Origin: Anaerolineales bacterium UBA2200
Lineage (GTDB): Bacteria > Chloroflexota > Anaerolineae > UBA2200
Direction: 5' to 3'
Length of the DNA: 49,287 nt
NCBI GenBank assembly: GCA_002327925.1
Contig: DCVA01000002.1
Coordinates: forward strand, 1 to 49,287
The position numbers and the translations under genes were made by a program. This document shows, piece by piece, positions 31,545 through 40,223 of this stretch. The notes under the pieces were generated by a model, which had not been told where the DNA came from, did no database searches, and saw only the letters and a list, made by a program, of their open reading frames with translations. Every line of letters starts with the position of its first letter. Within the stretch, counting starts at the first letter, position 1.

Positions 31545-32975
31545 CTACTTGACCGTGTCGTTGTAGTCCAGGATGGCCTGAGTAACGCTTGCAGCGGCTT
31601 TGTCCAGCGCCTGCTGGGCGGTGATGCCACCCGCAAAGTACTCCTCCACTGCCGCCTCGACTGTCTGCCGGGCCTCGGGGAAGACCCCGGTCAGGCCGCC
31701 GGCCGTATAGTTGTTGAACGGCGCAGCATGCAGCTGGTCGATGGCGACCTGGAACTGCGGATACTTGGCGCGCCAGGCGATGTCATCGGGGTGATTGTAG
31801 CCCTTGGCATTCACCGGGTAGTAGCCCGTGTTGATGTGCCAGAAGGCCTGTGACTCGGCAGTGTTCAGGAACTGGACGAACTTCCAGGCGGCTTCCTGTT
31901 CCTCTTCGGGCCGCAGGTTGAGAATCCAGACAGCGGCGCCACCGATGATGGTGCCGGACTTGGCAAAGTCGGCCTCGCTGGAGCGCGGCAGGAATCCAAC
32001 GCCCACATCGAACTTGCCTACGGCAGCGTCGATGCGGTCACGCACGCCGGCTGTGGAGTCGAGGGTCATGGCCACGACGCCAGAGTCAAAGGCCTTCTTG
32101 GTGTCAGCGGTCTTGCGGCCCAGGTTGATGCAGATGCCTTCGTCGTTCAGGCTCTTCCACCACTCGAGGAGCTTCACACCCTCGGGACCGTTGAACGTAG
32201 CCGCCGTAGCGCGGTCGGCGCGGCCGTTTTCATTGTTCACATAGTAGCCGCCCTGAACGGCGATGAACTGCTCCACAAACCAGCCATAGATGGCGAAGGA
32301 GCAGCCATACTGAATCGTCTTGCCGGAGGCGTCCTTCTTGACCAGCTTGCGCGCTGCCTCGGTGAGTTCGGCCCAGGTGCGCGGAGGCTTCTCGGGATCC
32401 AGCCCAGCTTCCTTGAACATGGTCTTGTTGTAGTACAAAACGGGGTTGGAGGAGTTGAAAGGCATGGGATACAGCACGCCGTTCACCGAGTAGTAGTTGC
32501 GCACGGCCGGCTCAACATCGCCGATGTCGTACTTGTCGCGGTCGATGAAGTCCTGCACCGGCTTGACGACCTTCAGGTCGATCAACAGGCGCGTCCCGAG
32601 GTCGTACATCTGAGTAACGGCGGGAACGTCCTTGGACTGCAGACCGGCCTTCAGCTTGGTGATCGCATCGTCGTAGGAGCCCTGGTACGTTGCGGTCACG
32701 ATAACTTCACTCTGGGACTCATTGAACCGCTTGACCAGCTCCTGAACCGTTTCGCCTGCCTTGCCGCTCATGGCGAACCAAAAGTCGATCTTGACTGGTT
32801 CCTTGGGAGGCACAGGCGTCGGCGGCACGGGCGTAGCGGGCACGGCCGTCGCCGGAACCTTGGTCGCAGGCACCGCAGTCGGGGGCACTGCCGTCGGAGC
32901 CGGCGCGCCGCAGGACGTGAGCAGCATACTGGCGACAACAAGGATACTGACGACAACAGACAACGTTCGCTTCAT
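31545..32975 (-). CDS. Ugp-like extracellular substrate-binding lipoprotein
   Basis: 476 residues from ATG 32975 behind GGAGAGGA; the open frame to 33077 is not coding. The lipobox L-L-T-S-C gives Cys22, followed by a Val-Pro-Ala-Thr repeat linker to about 55. The mature part is a family-1 solute-binding protein (I-D-F-W-F-A-M-S-G-K, a hinge near Y-D-L-G-T, and Y-N-K-T-M-F-K-E-A-G-L-D). F-W-F-A-M-S-G and the general layout recall UgpB, which binds sn-glycerol-3-phosphate or glycerophosphocholine, but a sugar ligand is possible. It is downstream of the two permease genes. Confidence 0.8.
   Translation of the reverse strand: MKRTLSVVVSILVVASMLLTSCGAPAPTAVPPTAVPATKVPATAVPATPVPPTPVPPKEPVKIDFWFAMSGKAGETVQELVKRFNESQSEVIVTATYQGSYDDAITKLKAGLQSKDVPAVTQMYDLGTRLLIDLKVVKPVQDFIDRDKYDIGDVEPAVRNYYSVNGVLYPMPFNSSNPVLYYNKTMFKEAGLDPEKPPRTWAELTEAARKLVKKDASGKTIQYGCSFAIYGWFVEQFIAVQGGYYVNNENGRADRATAATFNGPEGVKLLEWWKSLNDEGICINLGRKTADTKKAFDSGVVAMTLDSTAGVRDRIDAAVGKFDVGVGFLPRSSEADFAKSGTIIGGAAVWILNLRPEEEQEAAWKFVQFLNTAESQAFWHINTGYYPVNAKGYNHPDDIAWRAKYPQFQVAIDQLHAAPFNNYTAGGLTGVFPEARQTVEAAVEEYFAGGITAQQALDKAAASVTQAILDYNDTVK
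32810..32909 (-). repeat. Short repeats encoding the Pro/Thr/Val linker of the binding lipoprotein
   Basis: About 33 codons repeat the theme V-P-A-T / V-P-P-T with the DNA unit roughly CCGGCGTCGGC and its variants. The repeat forms the flexible spacer between the lipid anchor and the folded domain. The coordinates are approximate. Confidence 0.5.
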
Positions 32976-33128
32976 TCCTCTCCACCTTTCCTTCATCAGA
33001 CTAGAGTCGTAACTCGGAAATCCGAAACCTACTCGTGAAGTGACAGGCATCACCTCCTCTGCACACGTGTGTATCAATCAGACAGGCTACCCACTCACCA
33101 TGATCAAGTGGGGAGAAGCGAGAAACGC

Positions 33129-33965
33129 CTAGCCTTTCAGGGCGCCTGCGGTGAGGCCACGGATGAGCTGCCGGTTGGCGAAGACGAACAGCAGCAGAGT
33201 CGGGATCATCACGATGATGACGCCGGCCATCACCTCATTCCATGCCTCGCGTTCAAACTCCTGGAGCATGCGGATACCGATCTGCACGGTGCGCATGTTG
33301 GTGCTATTGGTGATCAGCAGCGGCCAGAGGTACTGGTTGTAGCTCTGCAGGAAACTGTAGACGGCCAGCGTGCCCAGCGCCGGGCGCGCCAGAGGCACGG
33401 CGATCGTGATCAGATAGCGCAGGTTGCTGCAGCCGTCGATGATCGCCGCGTCGTACAGGTCCCGGGGCAGGCTCAGGAAGAATTGCCGGATCAGGAAGGT
33501 GCCAAAGGCGGTGGCCATGAACGGCGCCGCCAGCCCCAGGTATGTGTCGTCCCAGCCGATCCTTTGGACGAACAGGTAGTTGGGGATGATCGTCGCTTCC
33601 CAGGGAATCATCATCGTGGACAGGAATACCAGAAAGACGAATTGCTTACCCCGGAATTCGAGAAAGGCGAAAGCGAAGGCAGCAAGACTGGCCAGAATCA
33701 GCTGCGAGATCATGACGGAGCTGGACTGCACAAAGCTGTTGAACACAAAGCGCAGCAACGGAGCCATCTTCAGGGCCGCTGCATAGTTCTCCCACTGGAA
33801 ATCCACCGGCAGCAGTTTGGGCGGGTAGGTATCCAGGTTCTGCGCGCTGAGCAGTGAGGTGACGAACCCCGTGTACAGAGGGAACACGATGATCACGGCG
33901 GCGATGGTGAGCAGTAGGTACAGCACAATCTTGCCGATGATGTCCTTGGTCCTGTGTTTGCTCAT
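33129..33965 (-). CDS. Ugp-like ABC permease, second subunit (UgpE type)
   Basis: 278 residues with six membrane helices. The cytoplasmic EAA loop D-A-A-I-I-D-G-C-S-N-L-R-Y near residue 190 contacts an ATPase. The start is the ATG at 33965, which overlaps the stop of the first permease gene as ATGA. The long open frame upstream is antisense or out-of-frame noise. It pairs with the gene before it to form the membrane channel. Confidence 0.9.
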   Translation of the reverse strand: MSKHRTKDIIGKIVLYLLLTIAAVIIVFPLYTGFVTSLLSAQNLDTYPPKLLPVDFQWENYAAALKMAPLLRFVFNSFVQSSSVMISQLILASLAAFAFAFLEFRGKQFVFLVFLSTMMIPWEATIIPNYLFVQRIGWDDTYLGLAAPFMATAFGTFLIRQFFLSLPRDLYDAAIIDGCSNLRYLITIAVPLARPALGTLAVYSFLQSYNQYLWPLLITNSTNMRTVQIGIRMLQEFEREAWNEVMAGVIIVMIPTLLLFVFANRQLIRGLTAGALKG

Positions 33966-34900
33966 GTGTAGTGTACCCTCTTCTCGACGACGCCGAACTG
34001 TAGAATGGTAAGCCCCAGGATGATCACAAACAGGATCAAGGCCTGCGCCGAAGCCAGGCCATACTGCCCGTTGAAGTAAAAGCTGCGGTAGATCTCGTGC
34101 ACGACCACCTGGGTCGAGTCGATCGGGCCGCCGCTGGTGAGCACGTTCACCTCGGTAAAGGTCTGGAAGGCGTTCAGCGTGACGACGACCAGAAGGAAGA
34201 AGAGACTGGGAGACACCAGCGGGAGAGTGATGTTCTTCCAGCACTGCCAGAATCCGGCGCCGTCGATGCGAGCCGCCTCGTAGAGCTCATCGGAGATGCC
34301 CTGCATGCCTGCCAGAAGGACCACCGTGGCGAACCCGGTCTGCAGCCAGATACGGGGTATGGCCACAGAGACCAGGGCGTAACGGGCGTCCGTCAGCCAG
34401 GGCACCCGGCCGACCCCGATCAACTCCATCAGGTGGTTGAAGGTGCCGATCACCGGATGGTAGAGGAACATGAAGATCAGCGCGGCTGTGGCACCAGAAA
34501 CGGCCAGCGTGATGGCGAACGCAGTGCGGAAGAAGGAGATACCCCTCAGGCGAAGGTTCCCCAGCGTGGCCAGCAAGAGCGACAGGGCCAGTACCCCTGG
34601 CACTGTGTAGAGAACGAACCTGACCGTTACCTTGAGGCTGTTGAGGTATACATTGGACGAAGCCAGTCGCGCGAACCATTTCGTCCCCACGAATTTGGTC
34701 ATCTCGCCGATGGGGGTCGTGGCGTAGGTGCTCATCACGACCGTGCGGATCAGGGGAACAAAGACAAAGATGGCAAACAGAAAGAGGGACGGCCCCAGGT
34801 ACGGCAAAACGGCAAGCCACTGCTTGACTTCCTTGCGGCGCTGTCGTGCATTCCTCTCTGCACTCACGCCCGCCGGGGCCTCGCGTGTCAGCACGGCCAT
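33962..34900 (-). CDS. Ugp-like ABC permease, first subunit (UgpA type)
   Basis: 312 residues with a cytoplasmic N-terminus (1-27), six membrane helices and the EAA motif E-A-A-R-I-D-G-A-G-F-W-Q-C-W near residue 208. ATG 34900 follows GAGGAG by 6 bases. It is the first gene of the unit permease-permease-binding protein and is preceded by a clear promoter. No ATPase gene lies in the unit or elsewhere in the window, other than the unrelated FecE-type one at 17.6 kb. Confidence 0.9.
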   Translation of the reverse strand: MAVLTREAPAGVSAERNARQRRKEVKQWLAVLPYLGPSLFLFAIFVFVPLIRTVVMSTYATTPIGEMTKFVGTKWFARLASSNVYLNSLKVTVRFVLYTVPGVLALSLLLATLGNLRLRGISFFRTAFAITLAVSGATAALIFMFLYHPVIGTFNHLMELIGVGRVPWLTDARYALVSVAIPRIWLQTGFATVVLLAGMQGISDELYEAARIDGAGFWQCWKNITLPLVSPSLFFLLVVVTLNAFQTFTEVNVLTSGGPIDSTQVVVHEIYRSFYFNGQYGLASAQALILFVIILGLTILQFGVVEKRVHYT

Positions 34901-35031
34901 GTGCCACTCCTCACGACTGGGATAGGTTCCCGATGGAGAAGGAACCCCAAAGCGGGCATAGGGGTACCCGCCGCTACCGGCTGGCTCGCCTCTGTGGCCA
35001 CGATGCCCAGTGTGGAGCCTGGACCGGCCCT

Positions 35032-35060
35032 ATGCTAGCATAGCAAGATGGCTTTGTCAA
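35032..35060 (-). promoter_or_regulatory. Promoter of the Ugp-like operon
   Basis: On the minus strand TTGACA (35060-35055) and TAGCAT (35037-35032) are spaced by 17 bases. The leader to ATG 34900 is about 125 bases and holds no clear riboswitch. This is the only strong sigma70-type element in the 255-base gap to the glycosyltransferase gene. Confidence 0.65.
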
Positions 35061-35155
35061 GTCAGCCTATTCGCTGGATGACTGGAACTGGTTCAGACTG
35101 GCCAGGGCGGCCTCGCTCACGGAAGTCTACCTGTTTTCGCGACGACTGCTGTGCC

Positions 35156-36307
35156 TTACCGACGGGAGGTCTGCGCCAGTGCGCGGTGCAGGTCGCCAAA
35201 ACGCTCTGTGCAGCGCTCCACACCGAACTCCTGCTCGACCTTGCTGCGCGCGGACCGGCCCATCGTGCACCGGCGCTGCCGGTCGCCCAGCAGTCCGGCC
35301 AGGGCATCGGCCAGAGCCGACGGGTCACCCACGGGGGTGACGATGGCCGCTTCGGGCGAAAGCTCCGGCAGTATGCCCACGTTCGTGCCGACGACCGGCA
35401 ATCCGCAGGCCGCCGCCTCGAGCGGGGCCATGCCCTGTGCTTCGTGGCTCGAGCTGCACACATAGACGGCGCCAGTCCGGTACACCTGCGGAAGGTGGTG
35501 GTGGGGCAGCGCGCCCAGAAGGTGCACGACCCGATCCAGGTCCAGCTCCCCGGCGAGTGTGGCTAGTTGCGGCGCCAGGGGTCCTGCGCCGACGACCTCT
35601 AGCGAGAATTCAACACCGAGGCGCCGCAGCCGGGCCGCGGCTTGCAGGAGGGTCACCTGATCCTTCACCGGGATCAGAGAGCCCACCTGGATCAGGCGAA
35701 GCGGCAAGGGCTCCGCGGCAGGCCCGGGCGCAGGGGAGAAGAGACTCAGGTCGACGCCCAGAGGAAGGCGCAGAGCTCGGGCGCTGGGTCGACCCTGAAG
35801 CCGGGGAGACGCCCGCTGCACCAGCTCAAACGATCCGGCGGTCACGGCGCTGGCCAGGCGCAGGGCGAGTCTGATCGTGAGCCTCTCGCTTAGCGCGAGC
35901 TGGCCGCCATAGCCGATGTCAGGCAGACAGGCCAGCTCTCCCCCCGCCAGACTCACCACAGTGGGTACGTCGAGGAGCCGTCCGGCCAGCGCGGCCAGCG
36001 CTCCGCTCTCTGTCGCCCAGAAGGCTTGGAGCACGTCAAAGCGCCGTCGGCGGTGCTCGGCGGCCAGAGCGGCGAAGGCACGCCGCCACACTCCGACGCT
36101 GCTCCAGTTTTGCCTCTGCGCTCCCGCCACGGCGGTTACCCTGATCCCGGACAACTCGTAGCTGCCGGGCCGGAATGGATAGCGCACGGCCAGCACGTGC
36201 ACCTGGTGACCCGCCCGGACCAGACCTGCCGCCAGATGCCGCAGGGCCGGGATGCACCAGTCGTCCGCGTCGGCGCTAAAGCCGGGAGTGACCAAACAGA
36301 TTCTCAT
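35156..36307 (-). CDS. Glycosyltransferase family 4 protein
   Basis: 383 residues of the GT-B fold. The N-domain starts M-R-I-C-L-V-T-P-G-F. The C-domain shows V-G-S-L-I-P-V-K-D-Q near 212 and the sugar-nucleotide motif E-A-Q-G-M-A-P-L-E-A-A-A-C-G-L-P-V-V near 291. It would move a sugar from a nucleotide donor to a lipid or glycan acceptor at the cytoplasmic face. Its ATG overlaps the end of the GT39-like gene by 4 bases (ATGA), so the pair is coupled. Donor and acceptor are unknown. Confidence 0.9.
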   Translation of the reverse strand: MRICLVTPGFSADADDWCIPALRHLAAGLVRAGHQVHVLAVRYPFRPGSYELSGIRVTAVAGAQRQNWSSVGVWRRAFAALAAEHRRRRFDVLQAFWATESGALAALAGRLLDVPTVVSLAGGELACLPDIGYGGQLALSERLTIRLALRLASAVTAGSFELVQRASPRLQGRPSARALRLPLGVDLSLFSPAPGPAAEPLPLRLIQVGSLIPVKDQVTLLQAAARLRRLGVEFSLEVVGAGPLAPQLATLAGELDLDRVVHLLGALPHHHLPQVYRTGAVYVCSSSHEAQGMAPLEAAACGLPVVGTNVGILPELSPEAAIVTPVGDPSALADALAGLLGDRQRRCTMGRSARSKVEQEFGVERCTERFGDLHRALAQTSRR

Positions 36308-37848
36308 TCTTCTACCCGATACAGGGTGTAGCCGTCGCGGGTGCCCATCTCGGTCAGCCCCGGGCCATCACGCAGCCAGTGATAGTTGTCCGCCGGCGAC
36401 TTGCCCTGCCACTGTTGCTCGACGCTTTGTACGTCGACGATCAGGTAAGTCGGGCCCTCTTTCTGGATCACTTCCAGCAGGTCCTCCTCGCCCATCCCAT
36501 ACAGCTCGCGGACATCCAGCCGGCTCTCGTGCTGGAAGGTGGCGGTCATCCCAAAGGCAAGCAGGTGCGCGTCGGCCGGGATTTGCGCCTCAACCCAGGG
36601 GACCATCGTCTTGGAGCGGTTCATGCGCTCGACAAAGCCATGAGTGAGCCACACCCCGCCGATGACCATCCAGGCCACCCCGGCCAGAAGAACACCCATC
36701 GCCACCGGACGCCAGAGTCCGGAGAGGCGGCCTACCACCTCTTCGGTGCCGACGGCGGCAAGGATGGCAAGGGGCGGCAGGTAGGCCAGAGTGAAGCGAA
36801 CGTTCTGGACGGGAGAGCCGGCGTGAAAGCCGTACACGATGCCGATCCAACCGCCAAGCAGAAACAGAGGCGCTGCCCTGCGGCGCCGCGCCACGGTCCA
36901 GATCCCCGGCAAGGTCAATGCCAGAAAGATGGGCGTCAAGAAGAACGAGCGTGCCGGGGTCAACGCGTAGTACAGTCCATTCGCCAGCCGATAGGTCAGC
37001 AGGCCGTCAGGCGCGATGAACTCTCTGCGCAGCGCATTGAGAGGGTTCCAGGGGGTAACCTGTAAGCTGGCGGCAAAGGCGACCACCCCGGTACTTGGAG
37101 CAAAGACCGCCTCCGCGGCGGACCGCCACACGGGCCACAGGATTGCCCCGGCGAGCAGCGCCGCCGCGAAGCCGCTCAGGAGTGCCCTGCGCCGGTCCCG
37201 GTGCAGGAGCAACCACAATGCGTACGCCGCGGCAGGAATGGAGACCAGCGCATAGGCCCAGCGGGTCAGGATCGCCCAGGCCAGAGAACCGGCTGCCAGG
37301 AGCAGCCACCCCGCCCGTCTGACTCTCCCATAGCGGACCAGCGCCCACATGCCCAGTGTCCCGGCGGCGAGGCCGAGGGTGTCGGCCATCACCACGAAAC
37401 TGGACTGCCATAGCTGTCCGTTGAGGGCGACCAGAAGTCCCGCCATCAGGGGAACGCGGGAGTTGTCATGACTGTGGTCACCCCCCCACACCTCGCGGGC
37501 GAGCTGCAGCGTCCAGATGGGCACAGATGCTCCGGCCAGCAGACTCACCATCTGCCCTGAGTGTGGTCCGACAAGCGGCACGAACGAAAGCAGGGCCACG
37601 AGGAGCGGGTAGCCAGGCGGCCAGAAGAAGTGCGGCAGGGGGCCGAGCAGCCTCAGACTGTCACGGAGGAGCCCCAGCGCATAGTTCCAGTAGGCGTAGG
37701 AATCCTGCCCGTAGAGACCGTCAAAACGGTGGATGGTAACCAGTATCACCGTCGGGCAGAGGACCATCAGCGGCAGCCCAATCGGCCACCACCGGGACAG
37801 GCGCTCTGACACCGCATCAGTACAGTGGGCTATCCTGGCTTGCATCAT
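36304..37848 (-). CDS. GT39/ArnT-like membrane glycosyltransferase
   Basis: 514 residues with about 11 membrane helices. The first external loop holds G-L-Y-G-Q-D-S-Y-A-Y-W (Asp49), like the catalytic acid of polyprenyl-phosphate-sugar-dependent transferases. A soluble C-terminal part begins near residue 405. Such enzymes take a sugar from a polyprenyl-phosphate carrier outside the membrane. ATG 37848 lies only 20 bases from the divergent flippase start, and its promoter must overlap that gene. Confidence 0.8.
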   Translation of the reverse strand: MMQARIAHCTDAVSERLSRWWPIGLPLMVLCPTVILVTIHRFDGLYGQDSYAYWNYALGLLRDSLRLLGPLPHFFWPPGYPLLVALLSFVPLVGPHSGQMVSLLAGASVPIWTLQLAREVWGGDHSHDNSRVPLMAGLLVALNGQLWQSSFVVMADTLGLAAGTLGMWALVRYGRVRRAGWLLLAAGSLAWAILTRWAYALVSIPAAAYALWLLLHRDRRRALLSGFAAALLAGAILWPVWRSAAEAVFAPSTGVVAFAASLQVTPWNPLNALRREFIAPDGLLTYRLANGLYYALTPARSFFLTPIFLALTLPGIWTVARRRRAAPLFLLGGWIGIVYGFHAGSPVQNVRFTLAYLPPLAILAAVGTEEVVGRLSGLWRPVAMGVLLAGVAWMVIGGVWLTHGFVERMNRSKTMVPWVEAQIPADAHLLAFGMTATFQHESRLDVRELYGMGEEDLLEVIQKEGPTYLIVDVQSVEQQWQGKSPADNYHWLRDGPGLTEMGTRDGYTLYRVEE

Positions 37849-37868
37849 CCCTTGCTCTGTGGTACCTT
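37840..37868 (+). promoter_or_regulatory. Candidate leaderless-type promoter of the flippase gene
   Basis: TTGCAT (37840-37845) and TACCTT (37863-37868) are spaced by 17 bases and lie in the 20-base divergent gap and the start of the opposing gene. Transcription would begin near 37875, which is itself an in-frame ATG, so the message may have no leader. Confidence 0.35.
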
Positions 37869-39266
37869 ATGCGTATGGAGCCCAGACGGCTGATCCCAGG
37901 CGACCTGGCGCGAGCGAGCGTGCGCGCCCGGGCTCTGCTGGCGGGATTGTCGGCAGGACTGAGGGCCTGGATGGTGGACGAAACGACACGGCAGATCGTT
38001 ACGGTCGTTGCCGGACACTCGCTGCGACTGGCGCTCGGGCTTTTGAGCAGTGCCCTCCTGGCCCGCGGGCTGGGTCCAGACGGTCTGAGTCTATTCTCCG
38101 TCATCGGCGCCACGGCCCTGATCGGCCGCACGGTCGCCGATTTTGGCCTCAGCCAGAGCGGTGTTCGCCAGATCTCGGCCGACCTGGCCACCTGCCCCCC
38201 GCAGGCACGGCGCACGTACAGCGCCTTTGCCTGGCTCAAGCTGACCGGGTCCGTGCTGATTACCGCCCTGACCCTTCTTCTGGCGGGTCCGCTTGCCGGT
38301 GTGGTCAACGCGCCCTCGGACTCGGGGCCATTCCTCATCCGCCTGGCCACGCTGGGAGTACTGGCAGCAGGCCTAGGCGGTGTGGTGAGCACTCCTCTGC
38401 AGGCCCTGCGCCGGTTTCGTGTTCTGGTGTTGACCGAGACAGCCAGCATCGTCGTCATCATCGGGTTGGTTGGTGTACTGCTCTTCACCGGGGCTCTTGA
38501 CGTCCCGTCCGCTCTGGTCGTGGGCGCCGTGGCCGCGCTCGTCACCGCCTGCTTCAACTTCCTGGCCCTCCCTCGCGATTGGCGGCAGGCCGCAGCAATG
38601 CGGACCGGTCCTCTGCAGAACGCAAGTCGAGCACTGCTGGCCTTTGGCGGGTGGCTGTGGGTGTCGTCTATGCTGTCGATTCTGCTCTCCCAGCTCGACC
38701 TGCTCCTGCTCAACCGCCTGATGGACGCCGGGACTGTCGGACTGTACGCTCTGGCGTTGAATCTGGCGGTCAAGGCCGACTTTTTCCGGCTGGCGCTGCA
38801 CACGGTCCTGCTGCCGTTAGTCTCGGGGCACTCGTCAGCCGCCGCCTTTCGTCAGTACGCCCGGCACAGCTTTGCCCGCGGCGCGGTGCTGGCTGGCGTC
38901 CTCGTCTCCGTCACTCCACTGATCCGGCCATTCGTTCTCGCTGTATATGGTCCGGCCTACGCTCCTTCGATTCCTATCCTCTACGGGCTGCTGGGCGTCG
39001 TTCTGCTGGATCTGCTGACCTGGCCGATCCTCCTGCTTGCTTTTCCGATGAACATCCCTCGCTGGATGGTGGCCGCAGACGTCGTGCGCGTTGTCGTGCT
39101 CTTCGCGCTGGGCAGGGCTCTGATTCCCGGTCTGGGCGTCTACGGCGCCGTGGCGGCCAAGCTCTGTGCCACAGTCGCCGGTGCGCTTGTGCTGGGGGGC
39201 GTGATTGCCCGGCGGCTTGGCCACGACTCTGCCGTCGCGCCTGCCGCGCCGGGCAACGCCCCTTGA
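37869..39266 (+). CDS. Wzx-type oligosaccharide flippase (MOP family)
   Basis: 465 residues with 12 or so membrane helices and a polysaccharide-biosynthesis layout. It has R-Q-I-V-T-V-V-A-G-H-S near residue 40, G-P-D-G-L-S-L-F-S-V near 69, and D-F-G-L-S-Q-S-G near 92. It would flip lipid-linked sugars across the membrane. ATG 37869 or the ATG at 37875 may be used; neither has a good ribosome binding site. It is the only + strand gene in the glycan cluster and converges with the PIG-L gene. Confidence 0.85.
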   Translation: MRMEPRRLIPGDLARASVRARALLAGLSAGLRAWMVDETTRQIVTVVAGHSLRLALGLLSSALLARGLGPDGLSLFSVIGATALIGRTVADFGLSQSGVRQISADLATCPPQARRTYSAFAWLKLTGSVLITALTLLLAGPLAGVVNAPSDSGPFLIRLATLGVLAAGLGGVVSTPLQALRRFRVLVLTETASIVVIIGLVGVLLFTGALDVPSALVVGAVAALVTACFNFLALPRDWRQAAAMRTGPLQNASRALLAFGGWLWVSSMLSILLSQLDLLLLNRLMDAGTVGLYALALNLAVKADFFRLALHTVLLPLVSGHSSAAAFRQYARHSFARGAVLAGVLVSVTPLIRPFVLAVYGPAYAPSIPILYGLLGVVLLDLLTWPILLLAFPMNIPRWMVAADVVRVVVLFALGRALIPGLGVYGAVAAKLCATVAGALVLGGVIARRLGHDSAVAPAAPGNAP

Positions 39267-39325
39267 CGAAACCCGACTCCAGCGGTTGGGCGCGGGTCAG
39301 AGGCCGGCTCGACCCGTGCCGTCGA

Positions 39326-40219
39326 TCAACCTGTGGGAGGCAGCTCCCTTCCCCCCGCGCCGGCGATGGTTCGCAGGCGACCCCGCATGTGCCAGCCGGC
39401 CGCAAACGCGATCCAGTCGCCAAAGGGCCGCGACCGGATGCCGCGGAACGGCGATTCGCCCCGTTCCCACGAGCCGAAGGCCATAACCCGTCCATAGGCC
39501 TCTGCGGTCAGTTCCCAGAAAACCTCCACGTGCTCTATCCCGAATAACGCGGACCGGTAGCGAGCCAGTCGAGCCAGAGCATCGAGCGTTTGCCTCTGGC
39601 TCACGAATCGGGACAGGGCCTCCCGCTTTTGACCCTCTGCCTCGCTGATGTCCGCCAGCACATTCGCCAGAACCGGCGTCAGGGGCACGCCGATTTCCAT
39701 GACGCGTACCATTTGCCCGGGAGAAAGCAGGCCTGCCAGCAGATGAGCGGTCTTGAGGTGCTCGGGATGGTAGTCCACACAGGACGGCGCATAAATCACG
39801 TCCACGCCGGACAGCAAGCGCCCCAGCGGCGCCCGGGCGTCGGCCGTCGCCCAGCGATTCTCGGGCAACCCCAGCCAGGCCAGCCGCTGCACCCGCAGGG
39901 CACTGGCCGCGGCACGCACTTCTTCGTGGCGGCGCGCCGCCATCTCGTCGGCCGACAGCCCTCCGGCCCGCGATGCACCGCCGTCGCTGACGACGATGAT
40001 GGTCACATCATCGCCGGCCCCGCAGTGCAGGGCAGCAACGCCGCCGGCGCCCACCGTCTCGTCATCTGGATGAGGGGCAACGATGGCCACTCGCCCTCCC
40101 GGCAACCAATGGCGTGGCGCGGCCTCCAGCTTACGCCGCGCCACGGCCAGCGCCAGTGTCCAGGCCCGCTCGACCTGACCGTACAGAGCCTGGCGGAACC
40201 GGAGCGGCGATCCTGTCAT
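39326..40219 (-). CDS. PIG-L family deacetylase
   Basis: 297 residues from ATG 40219, four bases after the upstream gene's stop. The zinc-site motif A-P-H-P-D-D-E lies at 49-54 (His50, Asp53), and the later metal His pair is H-P-E-H at 151-154. S-D-G-G-A-S follows the third strand. The family removes N-acetyl groups from GlcNAc-containing lipids or thiol cofactors. Placement in a glycan operon and the neighbouring GNAT gene suggest it acts on an acetamido sugar. Confidence 0.85.
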   Translation of the reverse strand: MTGSPLRFRQALYGQVERAWTLALAVARRKLEAAPRHWLPGGRVAIVAPHPDDETVGAGGVAALHCGAGDDVTIIVVSDGGASRAGGLSADEMAARRHEEVRAAASALRVQRLAWLGLPENRWATADARAPLGRLLSGVDVIYAPSCVDYHPEHLKTAHLLAGLLSPGQMVRVMEIGVPLTPVLANVLADISEAEGQKREALSRFVSQRQTLDALARLARYRSALFGIEHVEVFWELTAEAYGRVMAFGSWERGESPFRGIRSRPFGDWIAFAAGWHMRGRLRTIAGAGGRELPPTG

Positions 40220-40223
40220 CGTC

